Shown: positions 1 through 8,721, numbered from the stretch's first letter. The stretch is 12,920 bases of DNA from JADJLQ01 sp034439915 (GCA_034439915.1 JAWXBI010000222.1:1-12920); one strand, 5' to 3'. Program-made: numbers and translations. Notes: generated by a model from the sequence alone, not told the origin.

Positions 1-134
1 CTTATTTTCCTCTGTGCAGTATCTGTGCTTCGGTGGCAATCTCCCTTAGTGTTCCTGAAGCCGATAGCCATAGACTTTAGGGTCGTTGCTTCTGTTTATC
101 ATCTTAGTGTTATTTAATGTCCTTAGTGGTTATA
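1..134. repeat. Degenerate intergenic repeat cluster (CTTAGTG / CTCTGTG type)
   Basis: This stretch has no convincing reading frame. It carries three copies of CTTAGTGKT: CTTAGTGTT at 45-53, CTTAGTGTT at 103-111 and CTTAGTGGTT at 122-131. Near the left edge are CCTCTGTGC and ATCTGTGCTTCGGTGGC. Read on the other strand these become AACCACTAAG, AACACTAAG and CACAGAGG runs, a type of low-complexity intergenic repeat I associate with many environmental bacterial genomes. That association is from memory. The copies are irregularly spaced, so this looks like an old, decayed array. The rest of the gap up to 262 shows nothing beyond a possible promoter. Confidence 0.4.
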
Positions 135-225
135 ACCTACAATAATTAACTCCACAGCACTTCACTTATTCTTTCTTCGTTACATATATCAACAGACCAA
201 TTCTACTCCGGGCTGTCCAATCTGA

Positions 226-257
226 TTTGAACCAGAACAAAAAATGAACTAAATTTA
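226..257 (+). promoter_or_regulatory. Possible Bacteroidota-type promoter of the TIR gene
   Basis: TTTG at 226-229 is followed after 20 bases by TAAATTTA at 250-257. This matches the Bacteroidota primary-sigma consensus TTTG-N19-TAnnTTTG in all but the last base of the -7 element and one base of spacing. If it is real, transcription would start at about 263, on or next to the ATG, giving a leaderless or nearly leaderless mRNA. The match is short and AT-rich, so chance is a serious alternative. Confidence 0.22.
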
Positions 258-262
258 GAATC

Positions 263-2068
263 ATGGAAGCTTTACGAAACGCCATCTTCATCAGCTACCG
301 CAGGGCCGACCTCAGCCAAGACCAGGTCAACGTCATCCATGAAGGCCTGGAAAAGGAATTTGGCCATGACAGTGTATTTCTAGATACCTCTGATATTCAC
401 GGTGGAGCTAAATGGAAACAGATATTGAATCAGGCAGGCACCGGGGCCAAAATTTGCCTGGTCATGATGGGCAAAAGCTGGCTGGAAAAAGATAAGGATG
501 GCCGATTTCGCATCCAGCATCCGGACGACTGGGTGCGCAAAGAAATAGAATATGCGATAGAAAAGAATTTGGAGATCATTCCGATTTTGGTAAACGGCGC
601 AGAATTGCCCAGCCCAACCGATGTACCGGCCTCCATCCATCCCATGTTTGATTCCCAGACTATGACCCTGGATTTGAACCGATGGTCGATTTATAAAGAA
701 AAGTTTTATAAAGATATACGCATATTACTCCAACTGGAAGATAAGATAGAAATTAAACGAATTGTCCGATTTGACCCTAAACGGTTCTGGTTTCTTTTAT
801 TGATTCCGGTTTTGATTGGCTTGATTTATTTTTTAAGCAAGAAAAATTCAGGTGAAAAACCAAAATTGATTACACCCTCTGATTCATTGACTTTATCCGG
901 CCCGGTATGCAAACCATTTGATCCGAATACAGAAATAAAGAGCCTGATCTTCCCCATTTACAGCAGCGACTCGCAATCCGCCAAAACAACCCGGCAATTG
1001 ATTGAAGAGTTATTTTCTGATCAATGCCGTCAAGCCGGTTTGATTGCAGAAAATCAATTTGCAACCCTGGATCATTCCATCGAAATAACCAAAAGCAAAA
1101 AACTGGAGCTTGCGAGGTCTTGTGGCGCAGACCTTTATTACAGTGGAGTCCTGATAAAAGGAGGTGATCAATCACTTTCTATTAAATCCGATTTTAACCT
1201 GACTTCGGATACTCTGGGAGCTTATGTACCCAATCCGGAGGATTTGCGTTTAAATCTAACCCGCTTTTTGATGGAAGATCTGATCGGGGATGAGGTCAAT
1301 GAAAAAATTGAAAGACTGGTACAATGTATTATTGGCATTTTTGCTTATCAGAAGGGCCATTATGCGTTGTCGGTCAAAACCCTAAAAAGCGCCTTAAATT
1401 CTGGGATCGCCAATGACAGTCTTAAGAAAACCGCTTATCGTTTAATTACGGATGCGTATTATAAAATGATGGACAATGACTCGTGTCTGTATTATCAGCA
1501 ACAACTGGTTTTGAATTTCCCGTCCGCCCAGGCTACCTTAAAGACGGCTTACCTGGCCCACCTCTATAAAAAACCGGAAGTGGCCATTCCGGCGTATACC
1601 GAGTTGATAGAAAACAGCCGATACGACAAAGGCCCTTTGCTGGAAAAACGGGGTGACCAGTATATCCAAATCAAAGAATATTCCAAAGCAAAAGAAGATT
1701 ACAACAGGGTCCAAAAAACAGAAAACAATAAAACCCGGGTAAACGATAAAATAAAACAGGTGGATAAAAATATTTCTGTAAACCAGGCTACCTTATCTAC
1801 GATCAACAACCTGCAGGCCTCCGAGCAGGAAAAAATAAATGCGGCGGATAAATTTTTACAGATTGGCCAATTTGTAAAAGCCAATGAATTACTCCAGACG
1901 ATTGATCGGTCTTCCGTTTTATATCAAAAGGCGGAGCCTTTGTTGCAGGAAGCTCAGTTGAAAATAAACCCGGCGACGACGATTATAACTGAAACTGCAG
2001 TAAAAGCTAATCCGAGGTTAAATACGGAGGTTGGCGTAAAAAAGGTAGCGGTGCGAAAGGTGAATTAA
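263..2068 (+). CDS. TIR-domain membrane protein with TPR-like repeats
   Basis: Residues 6-150 form a TIR domain. It has the N-terminal strand motif IFISYRR (8-14), VFLDTSDI at 38-45, a central strand ICLVMMGKSWL, and the helix with DDWVRKEIEYA, where Glu94 sits at the position of the catalytic glutamate of NAD-cleaving TIRs. A single hydrophobic segment at about 175-191 follows a positively charged stretch, suggesting the TIR lies in the cytoplasm. Residues 225-345 look like an alpha/beta region with a GADLYYSG motif (288-295), resembling TolB/FlgO-like sensor folds. Four to five TPR-like helical pairs follow at about 355-550. The ATG is the only start after an in-frame TGA just upstream. The gene is followed after 80 bp by the CHAT gene on the same strand, with no clear promoter between, so co-transcription is likely. 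TIR assignment is firm; NADase or signalling activity is inferred, and the side of the membrane occupied by the TPR part is uncertain. Confidence 0.88.
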   Translation: MEALRNAIFISYRRADLSQDQVNVIHEGLEKEFGHDSVFLDTSDIHGGAKWKQILNQAGTGAKICLVMMGKSWLEKDKDGRFRIQHPDDWVRKEIEYAIEKNLEIIPILVNGAELPSPTDVPASIHPMFDSQTMTLDLNRWSIYKEKFYKDIRILLQLEDKIEIKRIVRFDPKRFWFLLLIPVLIGLIYFLSKKNSGEKPKLITPSDSLTLSGPVCKPFDPNTEIKSLIFPIYSSDSQSAKTTRQLIEELFSDQCRQAGLIAENQFATLDHSIEITKSKKLELARSCGADLYYSGVLIKGGDQSLSIKSDFNLTSDTLGAYVPNPEDLRLNLTRFLMEDLIGDEVNEKIERLVQCIIGIFAYQKGHYALSVKTLKSALNSGIANDSLKKTAYRLITDAYYKMMDNDSCLYYQQQLVLNFPSAQATLKTAYLAHLYKKPEVAIPAYTELIENSRYDKGPLLEKRGDQYIQIKEYSKAKEDYNRVQKTENNKTRVNDKIKQVDKNISVNQATLSTINNLQASEQEKINAADKFLQIGQFVKANELLQTIDRSSVLYQKAEPLLQEAQLKINPATTIITETAVKANPRLNTEVGVKKVAVRKVN

Positions 2069-2148
2069 ATTTCCAAAGGGGCAATGTTTACTTTTCGGTT
2101 TCTTTTACCTCAATACGATTAACTAACAGGTTCTAAATAAAGCCCATC

Positions 2149-5100
2149 ATGGCAAAAAAAATCTCCATCCCCGGAACATCGATTAACCACGATGATATCC
2201 TCATTAGCGAATATACTCATATTGAAACGACTATTGCGATGGATACCCAGCGGGGTAAAAAAAATAATGTACAACTGGAAATTCGGGACGATGATATTAT
2301 TGCCCTGGAATTTCAGGATAACGGAGAGTGGATAGGTTCTGCACAAGACATCTATGAAATATTTGGTCCGGGGGCTAATCACACCAGAGGAGAAGCTTCC
2401 CTCCATTTCCCTACCCACATCCAGCCTTCCAATGCGGAAAGAGGAATTACTGATATTGCTATAAAACTTTTTAAACTTATCCGCGGCAAAGTCCAAAAGG
2501 AATTAAGTGAAGCGGTGAGCAAAAAGCTGGGAAAAAAAGCAGACCATTTTTTTGTAAAGAGTCCTGGCTTATACCGGGTGAGCAAGACAGGTGACCTCAT
2601 CCCATTCGATGTGAAAAAACACCGGGCAGATTATTATCTGCTATGCCTTCACGGTACATTAAGCTCTTTCAAAAGCTCATTTGAAGGATTGTATCTCCGG
2701 GACAATAGTAATAATCTTCAATCCATAATTGATCAATATGGTGACCATGTACTGGCGCTGGAGCACCACACGGTTTCAGTAGATCCGTTTCAAAATGCCG
2801 TTGATCTGTTAACATCATTACCAACAGGCAGTAAAATTGATATTATATCCCATTCCCGGGGCGGATTGGTAGCGGATATATTGGCTTGTTGTGATCATCG
2901 AAACAGAGAACCTGGTTATTCCGATTTGTATATAACGCTCGCCCAAAAAGAAGGGGATCCAGCTTTAGCCGATACGTTGAAAGCACTCAATCGATTGGTC
3001 AAAAGTAAAAAGTTAGAAGTAAATAAAGTAGTTCGGGTGGCTTGTCCCGCAAACGGTACTGTATTGCTGAGTTCCCGGTTGGATCATTTTCTCAATGGAC
3101 TGTTGCATACTATAGGGCTTGCTTTGGGTGATAAAGCCAATCCCATTTACCAGTTTATCCGTGGATTTATTTCCGACATTATCAGCACCAGGACCGTTCC
3201 CGAAGTATTGCCCGGATTGTTAGCGATGGTCCCCGATTCATTACCACAGCGTATCATCAATCGTCCGTTTATTTCGGTTTCCAATCAATTGATGGTGATT
3301 GAAGGGGATGCAGAATTCGGTCGCAATATCTGGCATTCCATCAAAGTGGTCCTGTCCAACCTGTTTTATAGAGAGGCCAATGATTTTGTGGTCAATACCC
3401 GGAGCATGAGATTTGGAGCTTTGCGCGAAAATGGTTTATACACCTTCAAATCACAAAACAATACCACCAGCCATTTTAATTATTTTAAAAACAAAAATAC
3501 CCGACAAGCCTTATTGGAGGCCCTGGCCTCTCCCCATGGCCAACCCGTTAAAGGGTTCGAACACCTGGCAGAAGGCAAAGACCGGGGTGCTGTGCTCGAT
3601 CTCTTTGTCAAATTGTCCAGAATCAACCAGCAGGATATATCCGGTCAAAAGCCAATCGTGATCCTGTTACCCGGTATCATGGGCACCCACCTCAGTGTAA
3701 AAGATGAAATTATCTGGGCGGATCTGGGTGAAATAGGAAAAGGTAAGATGCATGATCTGCTGCATGCTGGTAATATCGATGTGGGTACTCAATATATTAT
3801 AGGTAATTTTTATTCCAAACTGGTTGACCGTCTTGAGTTAAAATATGATGTATATACTATGGGGTACGACTGGCGGCTTTCATTGTCTCTGGCAGCGGAA
3901 AAACTCCGGGAAAAACTAATCGAGTTTCAAAACCTGTTTAATCAACCTATTATCCTGTTGGCCCATTCGATGGGGGGTTTGGTAGTGAGGGACCTCATGC
4001 GCAACCATGCCCAGGTCTGGAAAAACTACATTGACCGCTCCGGCTCCAGAGCCATTTTATTAGGCACCCCCTGGCTGGGCTCCCATTTAATTATGCAGGT
4101 GTTGACCGGACATTTTAGTAAAGTAAAACAACTGAGTTTGTTTGACACCCATCATTCCCGGAAAGAAATGCTGAATATATTTCACCAGTATCCTGGATTG
4201 TATGAACTTTTACCTATCAATGACGAACCGTTTGAACAACAAAGTTTCTGGAAAAAAATTAAGGACGAATTAAAGCATGAGAAATTCGACATACCCGCTT
4301 TGTTGAATGAATTTTCCAGTTATAAAAAAAGAATTAAATCGTTTATCCAAAATCAGGACCTGAAAGGTATTTATTATATAGCCGGTAAAAGCGATTCTAC
4401 GATTAATGCCTATCAGATTGAAAAATCTTTTTTCGGGACCCGGATGCAATATTATGGTACCGGTGAAGGTGATGGCAGTGTAACCTGGGATCTCGGCATT
4501 CCCCAGGGTTTAAATACCGATCAGGTTTATTATGCAGAAAAGACCGGTCATGGGCAATTGGCTAATGATCCTGCTATGTTTGAAGGAATCGTGGATTTGA
4601 TTGACCATGGAACTACTCAACGTATTTCCAGTACCCGTCCGTCGACCATCGTATCGCGCGATGCGGTCTCCATAAATAAACAAATCGGCCTGGTCCCGCT
4701 ACAGCTGCGGGCTGCTACCAATCGCATCAATGAAGACATTCATTTTATGGGAGGCCTTGAAGAACCCGAAAAACCAGTCAGGGGTACAGATGACCCCATT
4801 GAAGTAGTAGTGGTCCATGGCGATTTGCGTATCTCTCAATACCCGGTCATGGTGGGTCATTTTAAGAATGATGGAATCACCAATGCGGAAGCAGCCATCG
4901 ACCGGTATTACGGAGGCAAACTCTCTGAGCGATCCAGGGTTGGTCGATATCCAGGATCCGCTGGTGAAAGCCTGATTTTATTTGATCCTGCTAATAACCC
5001 CAAAGGTGCAGTGATTATTGGTCTGGGTGAAGTTACTGAACTCACCCCTTTTCACCTGAGAAAATCCGTCGAATCTGCAGTACTGAATTATGCCATGCAT

Positions 5101-7527
5101 TTTAGAGATAATTTAAACAATGATTGGATCACCAGTGACAAACGATTGGATGCTTCGTATGAAACCAGCCTGAGTTGTTTATGTATTGGCACCGGGTATG
5201 GCCGGTTACCTATGGAAGAAGCGCTCAATGCCATACTCACTGGTGTTCAAAAAGCCAATGAATTGATCCTGACTCTTCAAAACCTTAAACCAATTCGATT
5301 TATTGAATTCATTGAATTGTATGAGCATATTGCCCAACATGCTTATTACAAATTGTCTCTTATTGAAAACAGGACTAATAATAATATTTCGATTAGCCTC
5401 AAGAAAAAAATCGATACCAAACCCGGGGCGAGACGGAAATTTCAATTTGCCACAGAAAACTCCTGGTGGCATCACTTTACTACACAATTGCAAAGGAAAA
5501 ACGAAAAAGACCCCTTACCCAGTTTGCATTTCACTTCTGCTTCCGGTATAGCCCGGGTGGAAGAGGACAATACCTTTACCGCACATCATATTATTGAATC
5601 TTTACTGAACCAGTTGTCTTTGGAAAAAGTATGGAATGCAGAATATTCCAAGACCTTATTCGAAATCCTTGTTCCGAATGCATTTAAGGAGATTATCCGG
5701 CACCAGAACAATATTTTATGGAAAATGGATGTAGAAACCGCTGCGTATCCCTGGGAGATGTTTCATGATCATGAATTTGATACCATTCCCACGTTCGTGC
5801 GATCGGGATTGATCCGGCAATTATATACCAGAAACAACAGGGTACAGAATGAGATTATAAAATCAAATACGGCATTAGTTATTGGTGACCCGGATTATGG
5901 TGATTCGGGATTGATTCAGTTACCATTTGCCCGACAAGAAGCTATCGTAGTAAATGAATTACTGCAGGCTGCACATTTTGAATCCAATGCCCTCATTTTT
6001 TCAGGCAGCTTGTCTATCCTGAATCAATTGTATAATCAGGAATATAAAATCCTGCATGTGGCAGCCCATGGAAATATTTCAGATCAAATGCATGAAACCG
6101 GCATAGCCCTGGGTGATAATATATTTATTACCCCCGCAATGCTTAACAACCTCAGCCGGTTGCCTGAATTTGTGTTTATAAATTGTTGTTGGTCCGGAGC
6201 AATACAACCTGGTAAAGAAAGATATTATAAAGAGCGATACCGTTTTGCTGCCAATATTGGCACTCAGCTTATTGAAATGGGTGTTCACGCTGTTGTGATT
6301 GCCGGCTGGCCGGTGGATGATATAGCTGCAGGTGTATTTGCCCAGGTTTTATATAGTGGCTTATTGGAAGGCCGGGCATTTGGTGATGCGGTCCAATTAG
6401 CTCGTCAGGCTTGCTGGGATCACAGTGGCCATCAAAATAATACCTGGGGTGCTTATCAATGTTATGGAGACCAATGGTATCGACTGGTAGATTCCATCAA
6501 AGGTTCTTCCCAGGATCAGGAGTATTTTACACCGGAACAGGTATATACCGATTTATACAATGTCAAATCAATGACTAAAGGAATTGATGAAAAAGAAGAA
6601 ACTGTCCGGGAAGTTTACGACAAATTGAATGGAATAATTAAACAAGCCAAACGCGCAGGGTTATACCAAGGCACAATCAATGAAAAAGAAGCCGATATCC
6701 TGGCCGAGCTCAATCTGCTGGACGAAGCATTGGAACGATATGAAGCTTTGCGCAAGATTAATCGGGCTGAATTTTCTGTTCAGGCCCTTGAACAGGTTTC
6801 CAATCTCCATATAAAATCCCTTTTATCCAAAGCCAAACAACAACAGGACCAGAACGGCCTGAAAAAATTGAGCCGCGAAATGAAATTGATCCGGCAGGAT
6901 TTTGACAACCTCATCATTATCGGTAAAACTCCTGAACGATATAGTTTATTGGGCAGTGCTTATAAAAAACTAGCCTGGATAAGGGACCGGCATCGTTTTG
7001 GCACCAATTCACGATTACCCAATGTGGAAAGCTATTTAAAGGAAGCTGAGAAAAATTACCAGCAAGCCTACTTACTTTCAGAACGTAATTTCGGACGGGA
7101 ATCCATTTATCCATTGGGCAATTGGCTGATTCTGCATGCTACTTTATCCGGTTCAAAAAAAATCAAAATCGGAATGTTGGAATCGGATATTCTTAGTTTA
7201 ATTTCTCAGGGGGAAAAAGCACTCATTAAGGGAGTGGGTAGGTATGTTGATTTTTGGGAAGACATCGGCCTGGCGAGTTTATATGAGACCCAACTGTTTT
7301 ACACTCCTTCGCTGAAGGAACTGGATCGTCTTAAAATCCGGATTACAGATCTATTTAAAAAAATATGGACCCTCTCCGGTACACTTCGCCATTTGTATGC
7401 TCAGGAAGATCAGCTTGATTTTATGTTACTTTGTGTACGACATAAAAAAGCAGATAAAAAATGGAAGGATAGATTGGGAAATATTTTCATGGAAATGAAA
7501 ACTGAAATAACGAGTTTAAGAAAATAA
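2149..7527 (+). CDS. Giant CHAT-protease protein with two alpha/beta-hydrolase domains
   Basis: This 1792-residue protein has no signal peptide or clear membrane segment, so it is probably cytoplasmic. Residues 1-155 are an unassigned N-terminal region. The first alpha/beta hydrolase (about 160-450) has LCLHGT for the oxyanion loop, nucleophile Ser236 in SHSRGG, and candidate Asp412 and His442. The second (about 500-820) is LCAT-like, with ILLPGIMG, Ser607 in AHSMGG, Asp775 in GDGSV and His801 in GHG. Residues 884-1040 (VVVHGDL, AAIDRYYGG, GRYPGSAGE) resemble the macro-like N-terminal region of M17 aminopeptidases that accompanies CHAT in other proteins. CHAT follows (about 1150-1450) with His1307 in HVAAHG, Cys1347 in INCCWSG, and AGWPVDD. 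A helical TPR-like tail ends the protein. CHAT domains are caspase-like cysteine proteases; LCAT-like hydrolases act on lipids or esters. The start is fixed by an in-frame TAA 15 bases upstream. It is probably co-transcribed with the TIR gene. Substrates are unknown; a conflict or cell-death role is inference. Confidence 0.9.
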   Translation: MAKKISIPGTSINHDDILISEYTHIETTIAMDTQRGKKNNVQLEIRDDDIIALEFQDNGEWIGSAQDIYEIFGPGANHTRGEASLHFPTHIQPSNAERGITDIAIKLFKLIRGKVQKELSEAVSKKLGKKADHFFVKSPGLYRVSKTGDLIPFDVKKHRADYYLLCLHGTLSSFKSSFEGLYLRDNSNNLQSIIDQYGDHVLALEHHTVSVDPFQNAVDLLTSLPTGSKIDIISHSRGGLVADILACCDHRNREPGYSDLYITLAQKEGDPALADTLKALNRLVKSKKLEVNKVVRVACPANGTVLLSSRLDHFLNGLLHTIGLALGDKANPIYQFIRGFISDIISTRTVPEVLPGLLAMVPDSLPQRIINRPFISVSNQLMVIEGDAEFGRNIWHSIKVVLSNLFYREANDFVVNTRSMRFGALRENGLYTFKSQNNTTSHFNYFKNKNTRQALLEALASPHGQPVKGFEHLAEGKDRGAVLDLFVKLSRINQQDISGQKPIVILLPGIMGTHLSVKDEIIWADLGEIGKGKMHDLLHAGNIDVGTQYIIGNFYSKLVDRLELKYDVYTMGYDWRLSLSLAAEKLREKLIEFQNLFNQPIILLAHSMGGLVVRDLMRNHAQVWKNYIDRSGSRAILLGTPWLGSHLIMQVLTGHFSKVKQLSLFDTHHSRKEMLNIFHQYPGLYELLPINDEPFEQQSFWKKIKDELKHEKFDIPALLNEFSSYKKRIKSFIQNQDLKGIYYIAGKSDSTINAYQIEKSFFGTRMQYYGTGEGDGSVTWDLGIPQGLNTDQVYYAEKTGHGQLANDPAMFEGIVDLIDHGTTQRISSTRPSTIVSRDAVSINKQIGLVPLQLRAATNRINEDIHFMGGLEEPEKPVRGTDDPIEVVVVHGDLRISQYPVMVGHFKNDGITNAEAAIDRYYGGKLSERSRVGRYPGSAGESLILFDPANNPKGAVIIGLGEVTELTPFHLRKSVESAVLNYAMHFRDNLNNDWITSDKRLDASYETSLSCLCIGTGYGRLPMEEALNAILTGVQKANELILTLQNLKPIRFIEFIELYEHIAQHAYYKLSLIENRTNNNISISLKKKIDTKPGARRKFQFATENSWWHHFTTQLQRKNEKDPLPSLHFTSASGIARVEEDNTFTAHHIIESLLNQLSLEKVWNAEYSKTLFEILVPNAFKEIIRHQNNILWKMDVETAAYPWEMFHDHEFDTIPTFVRSGLIRQLYTRNNRVQNEIIKSNTALVIGDPDYGDSGLIQLPFARQEAIVVNELLQAAHFESNALIFSGSLSILNQLYNQEYKILHVAAHGNISDQMHETGIALGDNIFITPAMLNNLSRLPEFVFINCCWSGAIQPGKERYYKERYRFAANIGTQLIEMGVHAVVIAGWPVDDIAAGVFAQVLYSGLLEGRAFGDAVQLARQACWDHSGHQNNTWGAYQCYGDQWYRLVDSIKGSSQDQEYFTPEQVYTDLYNVKSMTKGIDEKEETVREVYDKLNGIIKQAKRAGLYQGTINEKEADILAELNLLDEALERYEALRKINRAEFSVQALEQVSNLHIKSLLSKAKQQQDQNGLKKLSREMKLIRQDFDNLIIIGKTPERYSLLGSAYKKLAWIRDRHRFGTNSRLPNVESYLKEAEKNYQQAYLLSERNFGRESIYPLGNWLILHATLSGSKKIKIGMLESDILSLISQGEKALIKGVGRYVDFWEDIGLASLYETQLFYTPSLKELDRLKIRITDLFKKIWTLSGTLRHLYAQEDQLDFMLLCVRHKKADKKWKDRLGNIFMEMKTEITSLRK

Positions 7528-7576
7528 ATAATCTGGTTCTAAAACTTATTTTTCCCAACCGAAACAGATAAAATTA

Positions 7577-8314
7577 TTACCAATCATTTTTTAACGGCCC
7601 AAGCAGAAATTCAACCTGACTGCTTGTTTTATTTACGGATTTTGGGGCGCCCCTCATCATACTAACCTGATTATTCCCGAGAAACCCACTGTTGATTTTA
7701 AATAAACCAATGCCCAGGACCCCGGATTTTCCATGGACTTCGAGGCCAAGTGCTTTATTGCTCGAATAACTTAAACCGGCACTACCGAGTTGTAACTGGC
7801 CCAACGTAGTGGCATCTCCGCTAAAGGCAATCATTGTTTTCTTGTCTATTGTGGAAATTACAACCGTCTCCAGCGCTTTATAAGTCTGATGGACTACTTT
7901 GTATTTGGCGCGCCATCCCGAAACTTTGGACAAAGCCTTACCAACGGCTGCTACATTGCTGATAGCGGTGACTTCGATCGATGGTGATTTGACGATAAAT
8001 GATTTTTCATTTTGAAACTCTATGGAAATACTGGCATTTACTGTTCCTGGAGGAATTGCATTGACCTTGACTCCTCCAACCAGTTTAGTGATCGAAGCTC
8101 CTTGCGACGAAAAATCAATCTTAGTTGCAGGGCTGGAACGCTCATTAAAGGGTACCCCAAACTCAGTCTGAATATTTCCCTGGGGAACAAACACACCATT
8201 GCTTATGATTCCGAAATCACCCAACTGGATGGTGTTGGTAATCGGTAACCAGGCGGCATGTACATTGAGGTGTTTTCGGATAATGTCGTTAAATAATTCA
8301 GGTATACCTTTCAT
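7577..8314 (-). CDS. Beta-rich 245-aa protein of unknown function
   Basis: I do not recognise a named family. The product has no signal peptide, no membrane segment and no cysteine. A short amphipathic helix (about 4-16) is followed by glycine- and valine-rich alternating segments typical of beta structure. Visible landmarks are IQLGDFG at 29-35, GNIQTEFGV at 46-54, a central helix-like stretch around NVAAVGKALSKVSGW, KYKVVHQTYKA, and a short polar tail. An in-frame TAA lies upstream of the ATG with no other ATG between. The gene converges on the CHAT gene with 49 bp between the stops, so the two are not in one operon. A small beta-rich cytosolic protein beside a CHAT protease recalls bacterial gasdermins in size and context. 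However, the lack of an N-terminal cysteine for lipidation and the opposite strand argue against simply calling it one. Confidence 0.72.
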   Translation of the reverse strand: MKGIPELFNDIIRKHLNVHAAWLPITNTIQLGDFGIISNGVFVPQGNIQTEFGVPFNERSSPATKIDFSSQGASITKLVGGVKVNAIPPGTVNASISIEFQNEKSFIVKSPSIEVTAISNVAAVGKALSKVSGWRAKYKVVHQTYKALETVVISTIDKKTMIAFSGDATTLGQLQLGSAGLSYSSNKALGLEVHGKSGVLGIGLFKINSGFLGNNQVSMMRGAPKSVNKTSSQVEFLLGPLKNDW

Positions 8315-8721
8315 AATAGCTACTTTATTTTGAAATTAACAAATTTTATATATGCGTTTTATGTTTCCGGGTTTGAATAGTCACCCAAATGGACAGGCAC
8401 CAGACATAGTTTCTACGAAAAACAATCTTTCCATTTTCCTGTCCATCAAGTATAAATATAATAAAACGGAAAAACAATGCATAATGTGATTGCCGCGAAT
8501 ACTTGTTGGCGGATTTGAGGTATAGGATGCAGTTTTTCCTATTGGATGCGTTTTCCAACGGAAAAGCCTTCATCCGTTGGGGGTAACCAAAAAAGCATAG
8601 TAGAATAAATGAGTCTTAGTTGGTTGAAATGGATCGGTTGTTATAGGTAGAATTGTCGGGGTGCAACCCCTCCTAAACGGGGTATTCGAACCGATATCCC
8701 CATTCGATCTGAACCTGCCTA
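8315..8721. other. 407-bp intergenic gap without a supported gene
   Basis: The gap lies downstream of the broken hydrolase gene and upstream of the 245-aa gene, both read leftward. Its left part is AT-rich and should contain the promoter of the 245-aa gene. A partial -7-like AAAATTTG on the minus strand (8347-8340) lacks a matching -33 element, so I do not call it. A 75-codon minus-strand frame at 8346-8573 has a composition unlike a real protein and no recognisable motif. The right part contains the structured segment listed separately. Confidence 0.6.
8631..8701. repeat. Structured palindromic segment, possible intergenic repeat
   Basis: ATCGGTT at 8633-8639 is the exact reverse complement of AACCGAT at 8689-8695. 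Between them lies a tight hairpin, GGGGT (8658-8662) and ACCCC (8666-8670) with a three-base loop. Runs of G4/C4/G4/C4 at 8658, 8667, 8679 and 8698 allow mutually exclusive pairings. No T-run follows on either strand, so it is a poor intrinsic terminator. The flanking TAGGTAGAATTGTCGGGGTGCAACCCC resembles palindromic intergenic repeats I believe occur in Bacteroidota genomes, but that is from memory. Confidence 0.4.

Noticed and set aside
7528..7576. Possible bidirectional terminator between the convergent genes (ATCTG at 7531-7535 with CAGAT at 7565-7569)
   Set aside because: The stem is only five pairs with a long loop, is not GC-rich and has no proper T-run, so it is not a convincing intrinsic terminator.
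7577..8314. Direct call of the 245-aa protein as a bacterial gasdermin
   Set aside because: There is no N-terminal cysteine and no motif I can assign with certainty, so it is kept as a hypothesis only.
8346..8573. 75-codon minus-strand reading frame in the gap before the 245-aa gene
   Set aside because: No motif, no homology I recognise and atypical composition; it looks like a chance open frame in AT-rich DNA.
8675..8701. tRNA remnant suggested by GGTTCGAAT on the minus strand
   Set aside because: The flanking bases do not form a T-arm stem and no acceptor, D or anticodon arm can be built around it.
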